Shown here: positions 53,227 through 62,430 of the stretch, piece after piece
Layout of the letters: each line of letters starts with the position of its first letter
How positions within the stretch are numbered: position 1 is the stretch's first letter
Source of the DNA: Fluctibacter halophilus
GTDB lineage: Bacteria > Pseudomonadota > Gammaproteobacteria > Enterobacterales > Alteromonadaceae
Direction of reading: 5' to 3'
Length of the DNA stretch: 64,000 nt
Assembly: GCF_020687825.1 (NCBI RefSeq)
Contig: NZ_JAJEWP010000007.1
Location: 1-64,000 of the forward strand
Notes under the pieces: model-generated
What the model saw: only the letters and a program-made list of their open reading frames with translations
Told to the model about the DNA's origin: nothing
The model's database searches: none
Position numbers and translations under genes: made by a program

Positions 53227-55875
53227 ATGAACAGACCTGCCAACCGGTTTTTCCTCAAGCCGCTCAGCATGGCCGTACTGACCGGGCTGTGTGTTCAGTC
53301 CCTGCCTGCTCTTGCTCAATCGGATGAGGAAAATGTGATTGAGGAAGTTGTTGCCACCGGTACGCGGCTCAAGGGCACCGCATCGGCCGTGATGGAAGAG
53401 CGTAAAAACCAGGCGTTCGTGGCAGATATCATGGGTGCAGAGCAAATCGCTCGCACCGGTGACAGTGACGCGGCATCGGCTTTGCGTCGTGTGACCGGCC
53501 TGACGCTGGTCGACGGTAAGTTTATCTATGTGCGTGGTCTGGGGGAGCGTTACTCGTCGACCCAGTTAAACGGCTCGATCGTGCCAAGCCCGGATCCCAC
53601 CCGAAATGTTATCCCGTTGGATTTGTTTCCGTCAGACATCATCGAAAGTCTGTCAGTGCAAAAGTCTTATTCACCTTCCATGCCGGCATCGTTCGGTGGT
53701 GGTAATGTCGACATCCGCCTGAAAACCATTCCAACCCAGCAGGTGTTTAACCTGTCTGCCAATGTCGGCTACAACACCGAAAATAGCGGTGATGTGCTCG
53801 ATTATCAGGGCGGCGGCAATGACTGGCGCGGTCAGGACGATGGAACCCGTGCGGCGCCCGATGCCATTCTGGCGCGCTGGGAAAACAAACAGTTTCTCGA
53901 CAATCTGGATCCGGCCGAAGCGGTGGCGCTGTTGTCTGAGGTGAATCGCGATTACGGACCCGAGACCGCCAGCGCGGATCCGGACATCGGCCTGAATTTC
54001 ACCTATGGCAACAGCTATGATCTGGATGATAGCTGGCGTATTGGCTTCCTTGCGGTTGCCGGTTACGACGCCGAGACCCGTGCCTCAGAAGAATATGAGT
54101 TGCAGGACCCGGATCGGATTGGTGATGAGATCACCCTGGTGCGCTTTTTTGACGACATTCAAAGTACCGAGCGCACGGTGAAATGGTCGGGCTTACTCAA
54201 CCTTGGGGTTGACTACAACCGCAATCATCGCCTCGATTACAGCCTGATTGTGCTCAATGATACCCGTGATCAAATCAGCGAAAAGTTTGGTAACACCGAG
54301 AACCTGAGCCTGAGTGAAGGGGTACGCATTCGCGACATCGATGTCGAATACGAAGAGCGCACCATGTACACCAACCAGTTCAAGGGTATGCATACCTTCC
54401 CTGAACTGAATTTCATGGGCTTCGATTGGCGTTACTCCGAAGGCCGTTCAGTGCGCTACGCGCCGGGCAATATGGAAGCCCGTTTCGTGATCGCCGATGC
54501 CAACGAAGACGGTCAGTTCGATGCGTTGAATGAAATCGCCTTGTTGGATGCACAGACAGCAGGCCGCTACACGTTCCAGGACTTGCACGACCGACTGGAA
54601 AATTACGGCTATAACCTCAACATGCCTTATTCACTGGGCAAGTGGGAAATGGAATTCAAATTCGGCGCGGATTTTGTGACCAAAACCCGTTCAGCCGAGA
54701 ACCGCCGGTTTGACGTCAACACCCTGGCGTTTGATGATCGGACCCTGCTAAAAGGCAGTGTGTTCGGTGACATTCTCAGCGACGATGTGTTGGCCAACGG
54801 CAGCTTCACCAACCGCGCGATTTTGCGTGATACCACCGTCGCCGGGGATGACTATGTTGCCGGTCAGAAAATCGATGCCTACTACGTTGAGGCTGACTTT
54901 TTCTTCGACAACAAATGGCGCTTTACCGGCGGGGTTCGTTGGGAAGATTTTCGTCAGGTGGTTGCACCGCTGGATCCCCGTTCCAATCAGTTTGACCTGA
55001 ACGACGAGGACGATCGTGCGCAACTGGCGTTCCAGGAGGATGACTTCTACCCGGCTGCCGCGTTGACCTACTTCCTGTCTGACAACATGCAGCTTCGCGC
55101 CAGTGTTGGACAGACGGTGGTGCGTCCCGATTTGCGTGAGGTGTCATCGGCGACCTACATCGATCCGCTGACTGACTTCCCGATTGCCGGGACACCGGGT
55201 GTACAGACCACCGATATCATCAACTATGACTTGCGCTGGGAATGGTATCGCGAAGCGGGTAACAACCTGTCGGTAGGCGTGTTCTACAAAGACATGGATG
55301 CACCGATTGAATCGGTTCAGTCGCCCGCTCAGGATGGCCCGCCACTGATCCGTATTGCCAATGCTGAATCCGGCAAGGTCTATGGTGTTGAGGTTGAATT
55401 CCTGCAAGGACTGGAGGTGATTGGCGATGGTATCTGGGACAATCTGTTCTTGTCTGGCAACATTACGCTGAGTGACTCAGAGATTGTTCTGGACCGCCAG
55501 AACATTGTTGAGCAGACCGGCGTATCTGCCGCCATCACTAATACGACGCGGCGAATGACCGGCCACTCAGAGTACGTCGTCAATCTTCAGATGGGCTACG
55601 ATTCTGACAATGGCGAACATTCCGCGTCAGTGGTGTACAACGTGTTTGGTGACCGCATCCTGATCCCGGGCATCGATGGGTTTGATGACAGCTATGAACA
55701 GCCGTTCCACTCGCTGGATGTGGTGTACAAGTTCTATCCTGACTTCAATACCACGGTGACCTTCAAAGCCCAGAATATTCTTGATGAAAAGAAACAACTG
55801 GAATTTGAAAACACACTGTTGCGTTCACAAACCAAAGGCGCCAGTTTCAGCCTGACCTACAAGTACGACTTCTAG
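53227..55875 (+). CDS. TonB-dependent receptor, phosphate-regulated
   Basis: 882 residues. The signal peptide ends at SLPALAQ. A TonB-box-like segment (NVIEEVVATGTR) is followed by a plug (ASALRRVTGLTLVDGKFIYVRGLGERY, FPSDIIESLSVQKSYSPSMP) and a barrel closing with FSLTYKYDF. AAAGAGG precedes the ATG. It shares the PHO-box transcript of the lipoprotein upstream and precedes a full TonB2-type system. It therefore likely imports a phosphorus-containing compound or a phosphate complex. The substrate is unknown; receptors of this class are also known for metal chelates and peptides. Confidence 0.92.
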   Translation: MNRPANRFFLKPLSMAVLTGLCVQSLPALAQSDEENVIEEVVATGTRLKGTASAVMEERKNQAFVADIMGAEQIARTGDSDAASALRRVTGLTLVDGKFIYVRGLGERYSSTQLNGSIVPSPDPTRNVIPLDLFPSDIIESLSVQKSYSPSMPASFGGGNVDIRLKTIPTQQVFNLSANVGYNTENSGDVLDYQGGGNDWRGQDDGTRAAPDAILARWENKQFLDNLDPAEAVALLSEVNRDYGPETASADPDIGLNFTYGNSYDLDDSWRIGFLAVAGYDAETRASEEYELQDPDRIGDEITLVRFFDDIQSTERTVKWSGLLNLGVDYNRNHRLDYSLIVLNDTRDQISEKFGNTENLSLSEGVRIRDIDVEYEERTMYTNQFKGMHTFPELNFMGFDWRYSEGRSVRYAPGNMEARFVIADANEDGQFDALNEIALLDAQTAGRYTFQDLHDRLENYGYNLNMPYSLGKWEMEFKFGADFVTKTRSAENRRFDVNTLAFDDRTLLKGSVFGDILSDDVLANGSFTNRAILRDTTVAGDDYVAGQKIDAYYVEADFFFDNKWRFTGGVRWEDFRQVVAPLDPRSNQFDLNDEDDRAQLAFQEDDFYPAAALTYFLSDNMQLRASVGQTVVRPDLREVSSATYIDPLTDFPIAGTPGVQTTDIINYDLRWEWYREAGNNLSVGVFYKDMDAPIESVQSPAQDGPPLIRIANAESGKVYGVEVEFLQGLEVIGDGIWDNLFLSGNITLSDSEIVLDRQNIVEQTGVSAAITNTTRRMTGHSEYVVNLQMGYDSDNGEHSASVVYNVFGDRILIPGIDGFDDSYEQPFHSLDVVYKFYPDFNTTVTFKAQNILDEKKQLEFENTLLRSQTKGASFSLTYKYDF

Positions 55876-55883
55876 GTTTTTAG

Positions 55884-55913
55884 CAGGCCGCTTCGGCGGC
55901 CTGTGTTTCCTCT
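55884..55913 (+). terminator. Intrinsic terminator after the TonB receptor
   Basis: CAGGCCGC-TTCG-GCGGCCTG, an 8-bp stem with a stable TTCG loop, followed by a T-rich stretch. Confidence 0.88.
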
Positions 55914-55923
55914 TTACGCGGAT

Positions 55924-55952
55924 TTGTCATGAATCTGCAATTAAAATGTCAC
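55924..55952 (+). promoter_or_regulatory. PHO box before the TonB2-type operon
   Basis: Three units TTGTCAT, CTGCAAT and ATGTCAC are separated by 4-base spacers (GAAT, TAAA), exactly 11-base periodicity. A -10-like TATCCT lies at 55963-55968, 10 bases after the last unit. The box begins 20 bases after the preceding terminator stem, so the operon has its own promoter. Confidence 0.78.
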
Positions 55953-56026
55953 ATTGCACTCCTATCCTGCACGCAGTTTTTTCGGCGTCGGTTTACCGAC
56001 CAAATACAGCACTCAGGGCCTTATCT

Positions 56027-56794
56027 ATGATGTTTACCAAACGCGCCACTGTTGCTTTAACTGCGGGTGTTCTAGCGGCATCTGTTGCGACAGCTCAGCA
56101 AGATCAAGATCTCCAGCCTGTGATCAAATCAGCCAATGAAATTAATCAATCGGCTGAGCAATCTCAGGAAAAAATCAACAGCATTACGGATCAAATTGAA
56201 ACCAAACTGCAAAAATTCAAGGCGATCAACAAAGAGATAGAAGGGCTGGATGTTTACAACGCGCAACTGCGCAAACAGATTGATAATCAGCAATCTGAAA
56301 TGGCAGCCCTGAACAAGGCAATCGACGAAGTCAGTGTGGTTGAGCGTCAGATCACGCCATTGATGCTGCGCATGATCGACGGCCTTGCCCAGTTTGTTGA
56401 ACTGGACGTTCCGTTCCTGCCCGACGAACGGGCTGAGCGTATCGCCGGTTTGCGCACCTTGATGGACCGTGCCGATGTGGCGCCGTCGGAAAAATTCCGT
56501 CGTGTGATGGAAGCCTACCAAGTTGAAATGGACTACGGCCGCACCATCGAAGCCTACTCAGGATTGCACACCATCAATGGTGAAGAACGTGAAGTGGACT
56601 TCCTGCGCATCGGTCGCACCGCCTTGGTGTATCAGACCCGTGATGCCGGCCTGCAAGGACGTTGGAACAAACAAACCAACCAGTGGGAAGAACTGCCAAG
56701 CAGCTACCGCACGCAAATCACCAAAGGGTTACGCATGGCCAAGAAACAGCTGGCCCCAGACCTGTTGATGTTGCCCGTTGCCATTACTGACTAA
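56027..56794 (+). CDS. DUF3450 family protein
   Basis: 255 residues. A signal peptide (TAGVLAASVATAQ) precedes a long coiled coil (about 30-110, QSAEQSQEKINSITDQIETKL, LRKQIDNQQSEMAALNKAIDE) and a globular end with LRTLMDRADVAPSEKFRRVMEAYQVEMDYG. DUF3450 genes regularly head TonB2-type operons; the protein is periplasmic with unknown mechanism. I place the start at ATG 56027, with AGGG 8 bases upstream; the frame extends back to 55946, but that ATG is inside the PHO box. It ends 12 bases before the next gene. Confidence 0.9.
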   Translation: MMFTKRATVALTAGVLAASVATAQQDQDLQPVIKSANEINQSAEQSQEKINSITDQIETKLQKFKAINKEIEGLDVYNAQLRKQIDNQQSEMAALNKAIDEVSVVERQITPLMLRMIDGLAQFVELDVPFLPDERAERIAGLRTLMDRADVAPSEKFRRVMEAYQVEMDYGRTIEAYSGLHTINGEEREVDFLRIGRTALVYQTRDAGLQGRWNKQTNQWEELPSSYRTQITKGLRMAKKQLAPDLLMLPVAITD

Positions 56795-56806
56795 GTGAGT
56801 GAAAAC

Positions 56807-58180
56807 ATGAAGAATGCGATGAAAACGTTTTTGGTCACCCTGGCAACAACCCTGTTGTTTGCCCAGTCGGTGACCGCCCAGGAAAAAGCCCTTGATCTGG
56901 ATGCGCTGTTGCAGCAACTGGAACAAGGTAAGTTTCAACAACGCCAGCAAAACGCTGAGCGTGAACAAGCCTTTATGCAGCAACGTTCAGAACAGGACCG
57001 TATTCTGGCAGAAACTGTCGCGCAGCGGGATGCCGCGCTGAAAACCTCTGAGCGTCTGGAAACCCAGTTTGAAGAAAATGAATTCAAGCTGGCGGATCTG
57101 AATGATGCATTGACCAAGCGACTGGGCTCGTTGAAAGAGCTGTTTGGCGTGCTTCAGCAGGTGGCCGGTGATACCAAAGGCAAATTCAGCACCTCGTTGA
57201 TCTCTGCCCAAATCCCTGGCCGTGACCAGTTCCTCGATGAACTGGCTCAGTCGATGGGTTCCAGCTCCAAGCTGGCTTCAATTGCCGAGATCGAGCGTGT
57301 CTGGTTCGAAATGCAGCGCGAAATGACCGAGTCCGGCAAGGTCACTACCTTCAACCGTGATGTGGTCGAGGCCGGTGGCGTCAAAGTCACCAAAGACGTT
57401 GTACGGGTGGGAGCATTTGCGCTGGTATCCGATGGCAAATACCTCGACTACAACGGTGTAACGGGCACACTGGCCGAATTGGTGCGTCAGCCCGCTGAAC
57501 GCTACGGTGATTCTGCCCGTGCATTGCAGGCGTCCAACGGTGAGGTGGTCGAATTTGGTCTGGACCCGACCGGAGGCTCAATTCTGGGCTTGCTGGTACA
57601 GGCGCCGACATTGCAAGAATATGTCGAACAGGGTGGCCTGGTGGGTTACATCATCCTCGCGGTTGGTGCAGTGGGTCTGTTGCTGGCGCTGGAGCGCATG
57701 CTGACCCTGACCATGGTGCGTGGCAAAGTGAACCGTCAGCTCAAATCCGACACCTTCAAAGACGATAATCCGCTGGGACGGGTGATGCAGGCCCGGGACA
57801 AGTTCCCTGAAGCCGACACCGAGGCACTGGAGCTGCACCTGACGGAAGCCATTTTGGGTGAAGTGCCGAAGCTGGGACGCAACCTGACGATCATCAAAAT
57901 CATCTCCGTGGTTGCACCGCTGATGGGATTGCTGGGCACCGTGACCGGCATGATCGTGACGTTCCAGCAAATTACCCTGTTTGGTACGGGTGACCCTAAA
58001 CTGATGGCCGGCGGTATTTCCACGGCATTGGTCACCACCGTGCTCGGACTGGTTGTCGCCATTCCTACCACCTTGTTGTTCGCGTTTTTGAATACCCAGA
58101 ACCGCAACATCGTGGCGATTTTGCAAGAGCAGGCATCTGGCGTTATCGCCGAGCGTGCTGAACGTCAGGCAAAAGGCTAA
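56807..58180 (+). CDS. Long ExbB/TolQ-type protein, TtpC-like
   Basis: 457 residues. A cleavable signal (TLATTLLFAQSVTAQ) is followed by a periplasmic coiled coil (LLQQLEQGKFQQRQQNAEREQ) and a globular part. A C-terminal MotA/TolQ/ExbB domain starts near residue 285 (YIILAVGAVGLLLALERML, ISVVAPLMGLLGTVTGMIVTFQ, LVTTVLGLVVAIPTTLLFAF). This layout matches TtpC of the Vibrio TonB2 system, which is needed with ExbB2-ExbD2-TonB2 for transport. ATG 56807 gives the signal peptide; GTG 56795 is an alternative. Confidence 0.93.
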   Translation: MKNAMKTFLVTLATTLLFAQSVTAQEKALDLDALLQQLEQGKFQQRQQNAEREQAFMQQRSEQDRILAETVAQRDAALKTSERLETQFEENEFKLADLNDALTKRLGSLKELFGVLQQVAGDTKGKFSTSLISAQIPGRDQFLDELAQSMGSSSKLASIAEIERVWFEMQREMTESGKVTTFNRDVVEAGGVKVTKDVVRVGAFALVSDGKYLDYNGVTGTLAELVRQPAERYGDSARALQASNGEVVEFGLDPTGGSILGLLVQAPTLQEYVEQGGLVGYIILAVGAVGLLLALERMLTLTMVRGKVNRQLKSDTFKDDNPLGRVMQARDKFPEADTEALELHLTEAILGEVPKLGRNLTIIKIISVVAPLMGLLGTVTGMIVTFQQITLFGTGDPKLMAGGISTALVTTVLGLVVAIPTTLLFAFLNTQNRNIVAILQEQASGVIAERAERQAKG

Positions 58181-58184
58181 TCCC

Positions 58185-58712
58185 ATGGTGTTGGTCGGAA
58201 TTTTCGAAGCAATTCGGGATTTCATCGAGACCGGCGGCGGTGTGCTGCTGGTCATCGGGTTCCTCATCTTTTGCATGTGGATCCTCATCCTTGAGCGGGT
58301 GTTCTATGTGTTCGTGACCCACAAGGCTTATCGCGATGCGCTGCTGGCCAATTGGCGAGCCAGAGCAGATCGATCTTCCTGGAATGCAGAACAAATCCGT
58401 CAGGCAATGATTTCCCGGGTATCGCTGCGCATTAACAGCGGACTACCCATCATTCAGGCGCTGGTCGCCCTGTGTCCTCTGCTCGGATTGATGGGCACGG
58501 TCACGGGCATGATTGAGGTGTTCGAAGTGATGGCCATTTCCGGCTCCGGTAATGCCCGCTCGATGGCCTCCGGCGTTTCCAAAGCAACCATCCCGACAAT
58601 GGCGGGCATGGTCGGCGCACTGTCTGGCGTGTTTGCCTCGACCTGGTTGGCGCGTAAAGCTCGACGTGAGCGCCTTCATCTGGAAGACGCGCTGGAATTA
58701 AAACGCCACTGA
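58185..58712 (+). CDS. exbB: ExbB-type proton channel subunit
   Basis: 175 residues, three membrane helices (GVLLVIGFLIFCMWILILER; LVALCPLLGLMGTVTGMIEVFE; TIPTMAGMVGALSGVFASTW). It forms the inner-membrane proton channel with ExbD that energises TonB. ATG 58185 has AAAGG 9 bases upstream and lies 4 bases after the TtpC-like stop; the frame extends 10 codons into that gene and was not used. Shorter than E. coli ExbB because it lacks the N-terminal extension, as usual for ExbB2. Confidence 0.95.
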   Translation: MVLVGIFEAIRDFIETGGGVLLVIGFLIFCMWILILERVFYVFVTHKAYRDALLANWRARADRSSWNAEQIRQAMISRVSLRINSGLPIIQALVALCPLLGLMGTVTGMIEVFEVMAISGSGNARSMASGVSKATIPTMAGMVGALSGVFASTWLARKARRERLHLEDALELKRH

Positions 58713-58768
58713 TTGGCATAGCCTGACCCGGTGTAAAGGTCAGCAAATAGCATGAAGGTAAACCTGTT

Positions 58769-59176
58769 ATGAAACAGCATTTTCAAAACCTGGTGGAAGA
58801 AGAAGAAGCCGCCATCGACATGACGCCCATGTTGGATGTGGTGTTCATCATGTTGATTTTCTTCATCGTGACGGCGTCATTTGTAAAAGAAGCCGGTATT
58901 GATGTAAACCGTCCCGAAGCGGCGACGGCGGTGCAAAAAGATCGTGCCAATATCCTGGTCGGGATCAGCGACAAGGGTGAAATCTGGATCAACAAACGTC
59001 GCATTGACGTGCGGGCCGTGCAAGCCAACATTGAACGCCTGCATGCTGAGAATCCGCAGGGCACGGTGGTGATCCAGGCCGATAAAAAGGCTACCACTGA
59101 CACCTTGATCAAAGTGATGGATGCAGCCCGGGCTGCCGGTGTGTTTGACGTTTCCATTGCCGCTGAAGAGCCGTAA
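58769..59176 (+). CDS. exbD: ExbD-type proton channel subunit
   Basis: 135 residues. One membrane helix near the N terminus contains the essential Asp: IDMTPMLDVVFIMLIFFIV. A small periplasmic domain follows (NRPEAATAVQKDR, VVIQADKKATTDTLIKVMDAARAAG). It partners with the preceding ExbB. The tonB gene starts 3 bases after its stop, so they are translated together. Confidence 0.96.
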   Translation: MKQHFQNLVEEEEAAIDMTPMLDVVFIMLIFFIVTASFVKEAGIDVNRPEAATAVQKDRANILVGISDKGEIWINKRRIDVRAVQANIERLHAENPQGTVVIQADKKATTDTLIKVMDAARAAGVFDVSIAAEEP

Positions 59177-59179
59177 GCC

Positions 59180-59788
59180 ATGCAAAGATTCATTGTTGCC
59201 ATAGTGCTGTCCTTCCTGATCACGGCCGGGTTGTTCTACCTGATGCAGGCGCTGATCAAAAGTGGGGATGGCCAACTGAGCGAGCCACCCCAGGGCAGTG
59301 TGCTGGACTTTGTGCGGGTGAAGCAGGAAGAAACGGTACAAAAGAAAGATCGTAAGCCGAAGAAGCCACCCAAGCCGGAGCAGCCACCGCCGCAGATGGA
59401 GCAGCCGAGCCTGGACTCCCCCAGTCCCGAGGGCAAGGGCAGTGGTTTTGACTTTTCTGCCGATGCCGCGGCTGATGTTGCTTTGGACGGAGGATTAGCA
59501 CTCGAGTCCGGCGACGGCGAGTATCTGCCTATCGTTAAGGTCGCACCGGTCTATCCGCGCCGTGCACTGTCGCGGGGCATCGAGGGCTATGTGATCGTTG
59601 AGTTTACGGTGACCAAGCAAGGATCGGTACGTGACCCGATGGTTATCGAGGCCGAGCCACAGGGCATTTTTGAACAGGCCGCGATGGATGCAGCAATGAA
59701 GTTCAAGTACAAGCCCCGAGTGGTGAACGGCGAAGCGGCCGAAGTGGCTGGTGTGCAGAACCGTATTACGTTTCAGATTGATGGTTGA
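59180..59788 (+). CDS. tonB: TonB energy-transducing protein
   Basis: 202 residues. An N-terminal membrane anchor (FIVAIVLSFLITAGLFYLM) is followed by a Pro/Lys-rich spacer (KKDRKPKKPPKPEQPPPQMEQ split by position) and a C-terminal domain with YPRRALSRGIEGYVIVEFTVTKQG and FKYKPRVVNG. It carries proton-motive energy to outer-membrane receptors. The spacer is short, as in TonB2 proteins, so reach across the periplasm may depend on the TtpC and TPR partners. Confidence 0.95.
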   Translation: MQRFIVAIVLSFLITAGLFYLMQALIKSGDGQLSEPPQGSVLDFVRVKQEETVQKKDRKPKKPPKPEQPPPQMEQPSLDSPSPEGKGSGFDFSADAAADVALDGGLALESGDGEYLPIVKVAPVYPRRALSRGIEGYVIVEFTVTKQGSVRDPMVIEAEPQGIFEQAAMDAAMKFKYKPRVVNGEAAEVAGVQNRITFQIDG

Positions 59789-59799
59789 GGGCAATGACA

Positions 59800-61128
59800 A
59801 TGGCTAAAATGATGACTTATCCCGCATTCCTGAGCCTGATTGCAGTGCTCCTGACGACCACCACCGTCAGTGTGGTGCTGCCGTCGGGCCAGGCATTTGC
59901 CCAATCGGAGCAGCAGGAGCGTAAAACCCGCCGTACTCCGGCGCTGCGTGCGAAAGTGTATGATCAACTGGCACGGGCACAGGCATTGGCTGACGAAGAT
60001 AAGACGGATGAAGCCATTGTTGCGCTGGATAACGTAAAAGAGAAAGCCGCATCGATGAACAGCTATGAGCTGGCGATGATGTACAACTTTTACGGGTTTA
60101 TTTATTACAACATTGAAGACTACAACCAGGCGATTGCGGCCTTTGAACAGGTGGTTGAGCAACAGCCCATCCCCGAGTCTTTCGAACAAAGTACCTTGTT
60201 CAGTCTTGCCCAGTTGCACATGATGCAGGGCAACTACGATAAAACCATTCAGTTCCTGGAACGCTGGGAAGGGCTGCAAAAAGGCGACATTCCGGCCAAA
60301 AACCTGGTCCTGAAAGCCCAGGCGATGTATCAGAAAAAAGATTATCAGGCCGCATCCGATTATATCAACAAGGCCATCGAGCGGGTTGAAAGCGACCCGG
60401 AGAAAGGTGTTGCCGAAGAGAACTGGTATGTGCTGCAGCGGGCGGTTTACTACGAGTTGAAGCAGCCACGCAAGGTCACAGAAGTGTTGGTTAAATTGGT
60501 CAAACACTTCAATCAGCCCCAGTACTGGGTCCAGTTAGGCGGCATGTACGGTGAGATTGGTGAAGAAGAGAAGCAATTGGCGATTCTGGAGTCGGCGTAT
60601 CAGCAAGGGTTTATTACCAGTGCGGGCGACATCTTCAATCTTGCACAACTGTATTACTATCATCAGGTGCCTTACAAAGCCGCTGCGCTGATGGAAAAGG
60701 CCATCAATGACGGGGTGCTGGAAGAAAACTTACGCAATCTGCGTTTTCTGGCCAATAGTTGGCAGGCCGCCAAGGAAAAAACACAGGCGATCACCACATT
60801 GCGCGCTGCCGCGCAGTTATCTGACGATGGCGAGCTGGATGCCCAGTTGGCTCAACTGTACCTGAATCAGGATGCCCACTCTGAGGCCATTGACGCCGGA
60901 TTACGAGCATTGGAGAAAGGTGGATTGCGCAACCCCGGCATCACCCATCTGGTGCTGGGCATGGCGTACTTTAACCAGGGCGACTATGTGGATGCCCTGG
61001 ATCAACTGGCCAGCGCCGAGTCTTTTGAACGCAGCAAAGCCATGGCCCAGCAATGGCGTCGCTACGTCGAAACAGAACGAACGACGCAACAACAGCGCGG
61101 GGATTTACTCTCCGCCGCATCAGAATAA
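59800..61128 (+). CDS. TPR protein of the TonB2-type operon
   Basis: 442 residues. A signal peptide (VVLPSGQAFAQ) precedes tetratricopeptide repeats through the length (VYDQLARAQALADEDKTDEAI, YYNIEDYNQAIAAFEQVVEQ, THLVLGMAYFNQGDYVDALDQL). A TPR gene is the regular last member of DUF3450-TtpC-ExbB-ExbD-TonB operons; the protein probably scaffolds the complex in the periplasm. ATG 59800 lies 8 bases after AGGG; ATG 59794 is an alternative. It starts 11 bases after tonB ends and is closed by a terminator. Confidence 0.9.
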   Translation: MAKMMTYPAFLSLIAVLLTTTTVSVVLPSGQAFAQSEQQERKTRRTPALRAKVYDQLARAQALADEDKTDEAIVALDNVKEKAASMNSYELAMMYNFYGFIYYNIEDYNQAIAAFEQVVEQQPIPESFEQSTLFSLAQLHMMQGNYDKTIQFLERWEGLQKGDIPAKNLVLKAQAMYQKKDYQAASDYINKAIERVESDPEKGVAEENWYVLQRAVYYELKQPRKVTEVLVKLVKHFNQPQYWVQLGGMYGEIGEEEKQLAILESAYQQGFITSAGDIFNLAQLYYYHQVPYKAAALMEKAINDGVLEENLRNLRFLANSWQAAKEKTQAITTLRAAAQLSDDGELDAQLAQLYLNQDAHSEAIDAGLRALEKGGLRNPGITHLVLGMAYFNQGDYVDALDQLASAESFERSKAMAQQWRRYVETERTTQQQRGDLLSAASE

Positions 61129-61149
61129 GGGGCTCAGGCCCCTTTTTTT
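61127..61149 (+). terminator. Intrinsic terminator after the TPR gene
   Basis: AAGGGGC-TCAG-GCCCCTT with seven T, starting inside the stop region of the TPR gene. Confidence 0.92.
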
Positions 61150-61186
61150 ACGCCTCCTGCAGAACGAATTTTAACTTTCTTGCTGG

Positions 61187-61215
61187 CTGTAACATAAGTG
61201 TCATAAACCTGTCAT
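61187..61215 (+). promoter_or_regulatory. Triple-unit PHO box before pstS
   Basis: CTGTAAC, GTGTCAT and CTGTCAT separated by ATAA and AAAC, an exact 11-base period. A -10-like TATACT (61214-61219) begins 10 bases after the second unit, which is the PhoB-promoter geometry; the third unit overlaps it. Confidence 0.9.
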
Positions 61216-61256
61216 ATACTGGCCGCGTTTTCAAAGAACAACCGTTGGATATGACT

Positions 61257-62300
61257 ATGAAAAAGCCATTATTGATTTCTGCAATTGCCTTGTCAGGCGT
61301 ACTGATGAGTGGTGCTGCACAGGCAGCCCGTGACTACATCAACATCGTGGGTTCATCCACTGTATACCCATTTTCTACGGTAGTAGCAGAGCGTTTCGGC
61401 AAATCTACCCAGTATAAAACACCCAAGGTAGAGTCTACCGGTTCAGGTGGTGGCCTGAAATTGTTCTGTCAGGGTGTAGGTGTTCAACACCCGGACATCG
61501 CTAATGCCTCTCGCCGCATTAAAGCGACTGAAGTTGCGCTGTGTGCTGAGAACGGTGTGGAAGAAATCGTTGAAGTGCTGATTGGTTTTGACGGTATCGT
61601 GATTGGTAACTCTGTTGAAGGTACCCGTTTCAACCTGAGCCGTCGTGACCTGTTCCTGGCGTTGGCCAAAGAAGTGCCTAACCCGGATGGCTCTGAAACG
61701 CTGGTTGAAAACCCGTACACAACCTGGAAGCAAGTGAATGCTTCTTTACCTGACCTGGAAATTGAAGTGTTGGGTCCTCCTCCGACGTCCGGTACCCGTG
61801 ATGCTTTCGCTGAGCTGGCACTGGAAGGTGGCTGTAAGACCTATGACTGGATTAAAGCGCTGAAAAAAGCCGACAAGAAGCGTTATAAAGGTATCTGTCA
61901 TACCGTGCGTGAAGACGGTCCTTTCATCGAAGCCGGTGAGAACGACAACCTGATCGTACAGAAACTGAATGCAAACCCTGATGCATTGGGTATCTTCGGT
62001 TTCAGTTTCCTGGACCAGAACGCTGACCAAATTCAGGGTTCAATGATTGATGGCGTTGAGCCAACGTTTGATTCTATCTCTGACGGTGGCTATCCTGTGT
62101 CACGCCCGCTGTACTTCTACGTTAAGAAGGCCCATGTTGGCGTTATCCCGGGAATGAAAGAATACCTGGCTGAATTTACCAGTAACAAAGCCTTCGGCGA
62201 AGAAGGGTATCTGACTGAAAAAGGCATGATCCCGCTGGGTGATGAAAAACGTGCTGAAGTCAAAGCTAACGTTCAAGCGCTGAAAAAACTGGTACTGTAA
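61257..62300 (+). CDS. pstS: Phosphate ABC transporter substrate-binding protein
   Basis: 347 residues. The periplasmic protein captures phosphate and delivers it to PstC/PstA. A signal peptide (LISAIALSGVLMSGAAQA) is followed by the phosphate-site motifs IVGSSTVYPFSTVVAERF, KVESTGSGGGLKLFCQGVG and PPTSGTRDAFAELAL. The later YPVSRPLYFYVKKAH is typical. ATG 61257 (MKKPLL) has GGA about 7 bases upstream; ATG 61251 is an alternative. It has its own PHO box and is followed by an attenuating terminator, as expected for a binding protein made in excess over the permease. Confidence 0.95.
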   Translation: MKKPLLISAIALSGVLMSGAAQAARDYINIVGSSTVYPFSTVVAERFGKSTQYKTPKVESTGSGGGLKLFCQGVGVQHPDIANASRRIKATEVALCAENGVEEIVEVLIGFDGIVIGNSVEGTRFNLSRRDLFLALAKEVPNPDGSETLVENPYTTWKQVNASLPDLEIEVLGPPPTSGTRDAFAELALEGGCKTYDWIKALKKADKKRYKGICHTVREDGPFIEAGENDNLIVQKLNANPDALGIFGFSFLDQNADQIQGSMIDGVEPTFDSISDGGYPVSRPLYFYVKKAHVGVIPGMKEYLAEFTSNKAFGEEGYLTEKGMIPLGDEKRAEVKANVQALKKLVL

Positions 62301-62339
62301 TCCGCCGCGCGCAGTACCTCGGTACTACGCTGCGAGACC

Positions 62340-62373
62340 AAGCCGGCCTGATAAACAACAGGCTGGCTTTTTT
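62340..62373 (+). terminator. Terminator between pstS and pstC
   Basis: AAGCCGGCCTG / CAGGCTGGCTT (one G-U pair) with an 8-base loop and a T run. It would reduce transcription from pstS into pstC. Confidence 0.88.
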
Positions 62374-62430
62374 ACACTTAGCCGGTTGCTTTTTTAAAGC
62401 GACCTGACCAATAACCAACAGAGAGTTATC

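Noticed and set aside
57578-58288. Antisense frame of 236 codons in the TtpC/ExbB region
   Set aside because: Shadow of conserved ExbB-type sequence, Gln/His-rich, no ribosome site.
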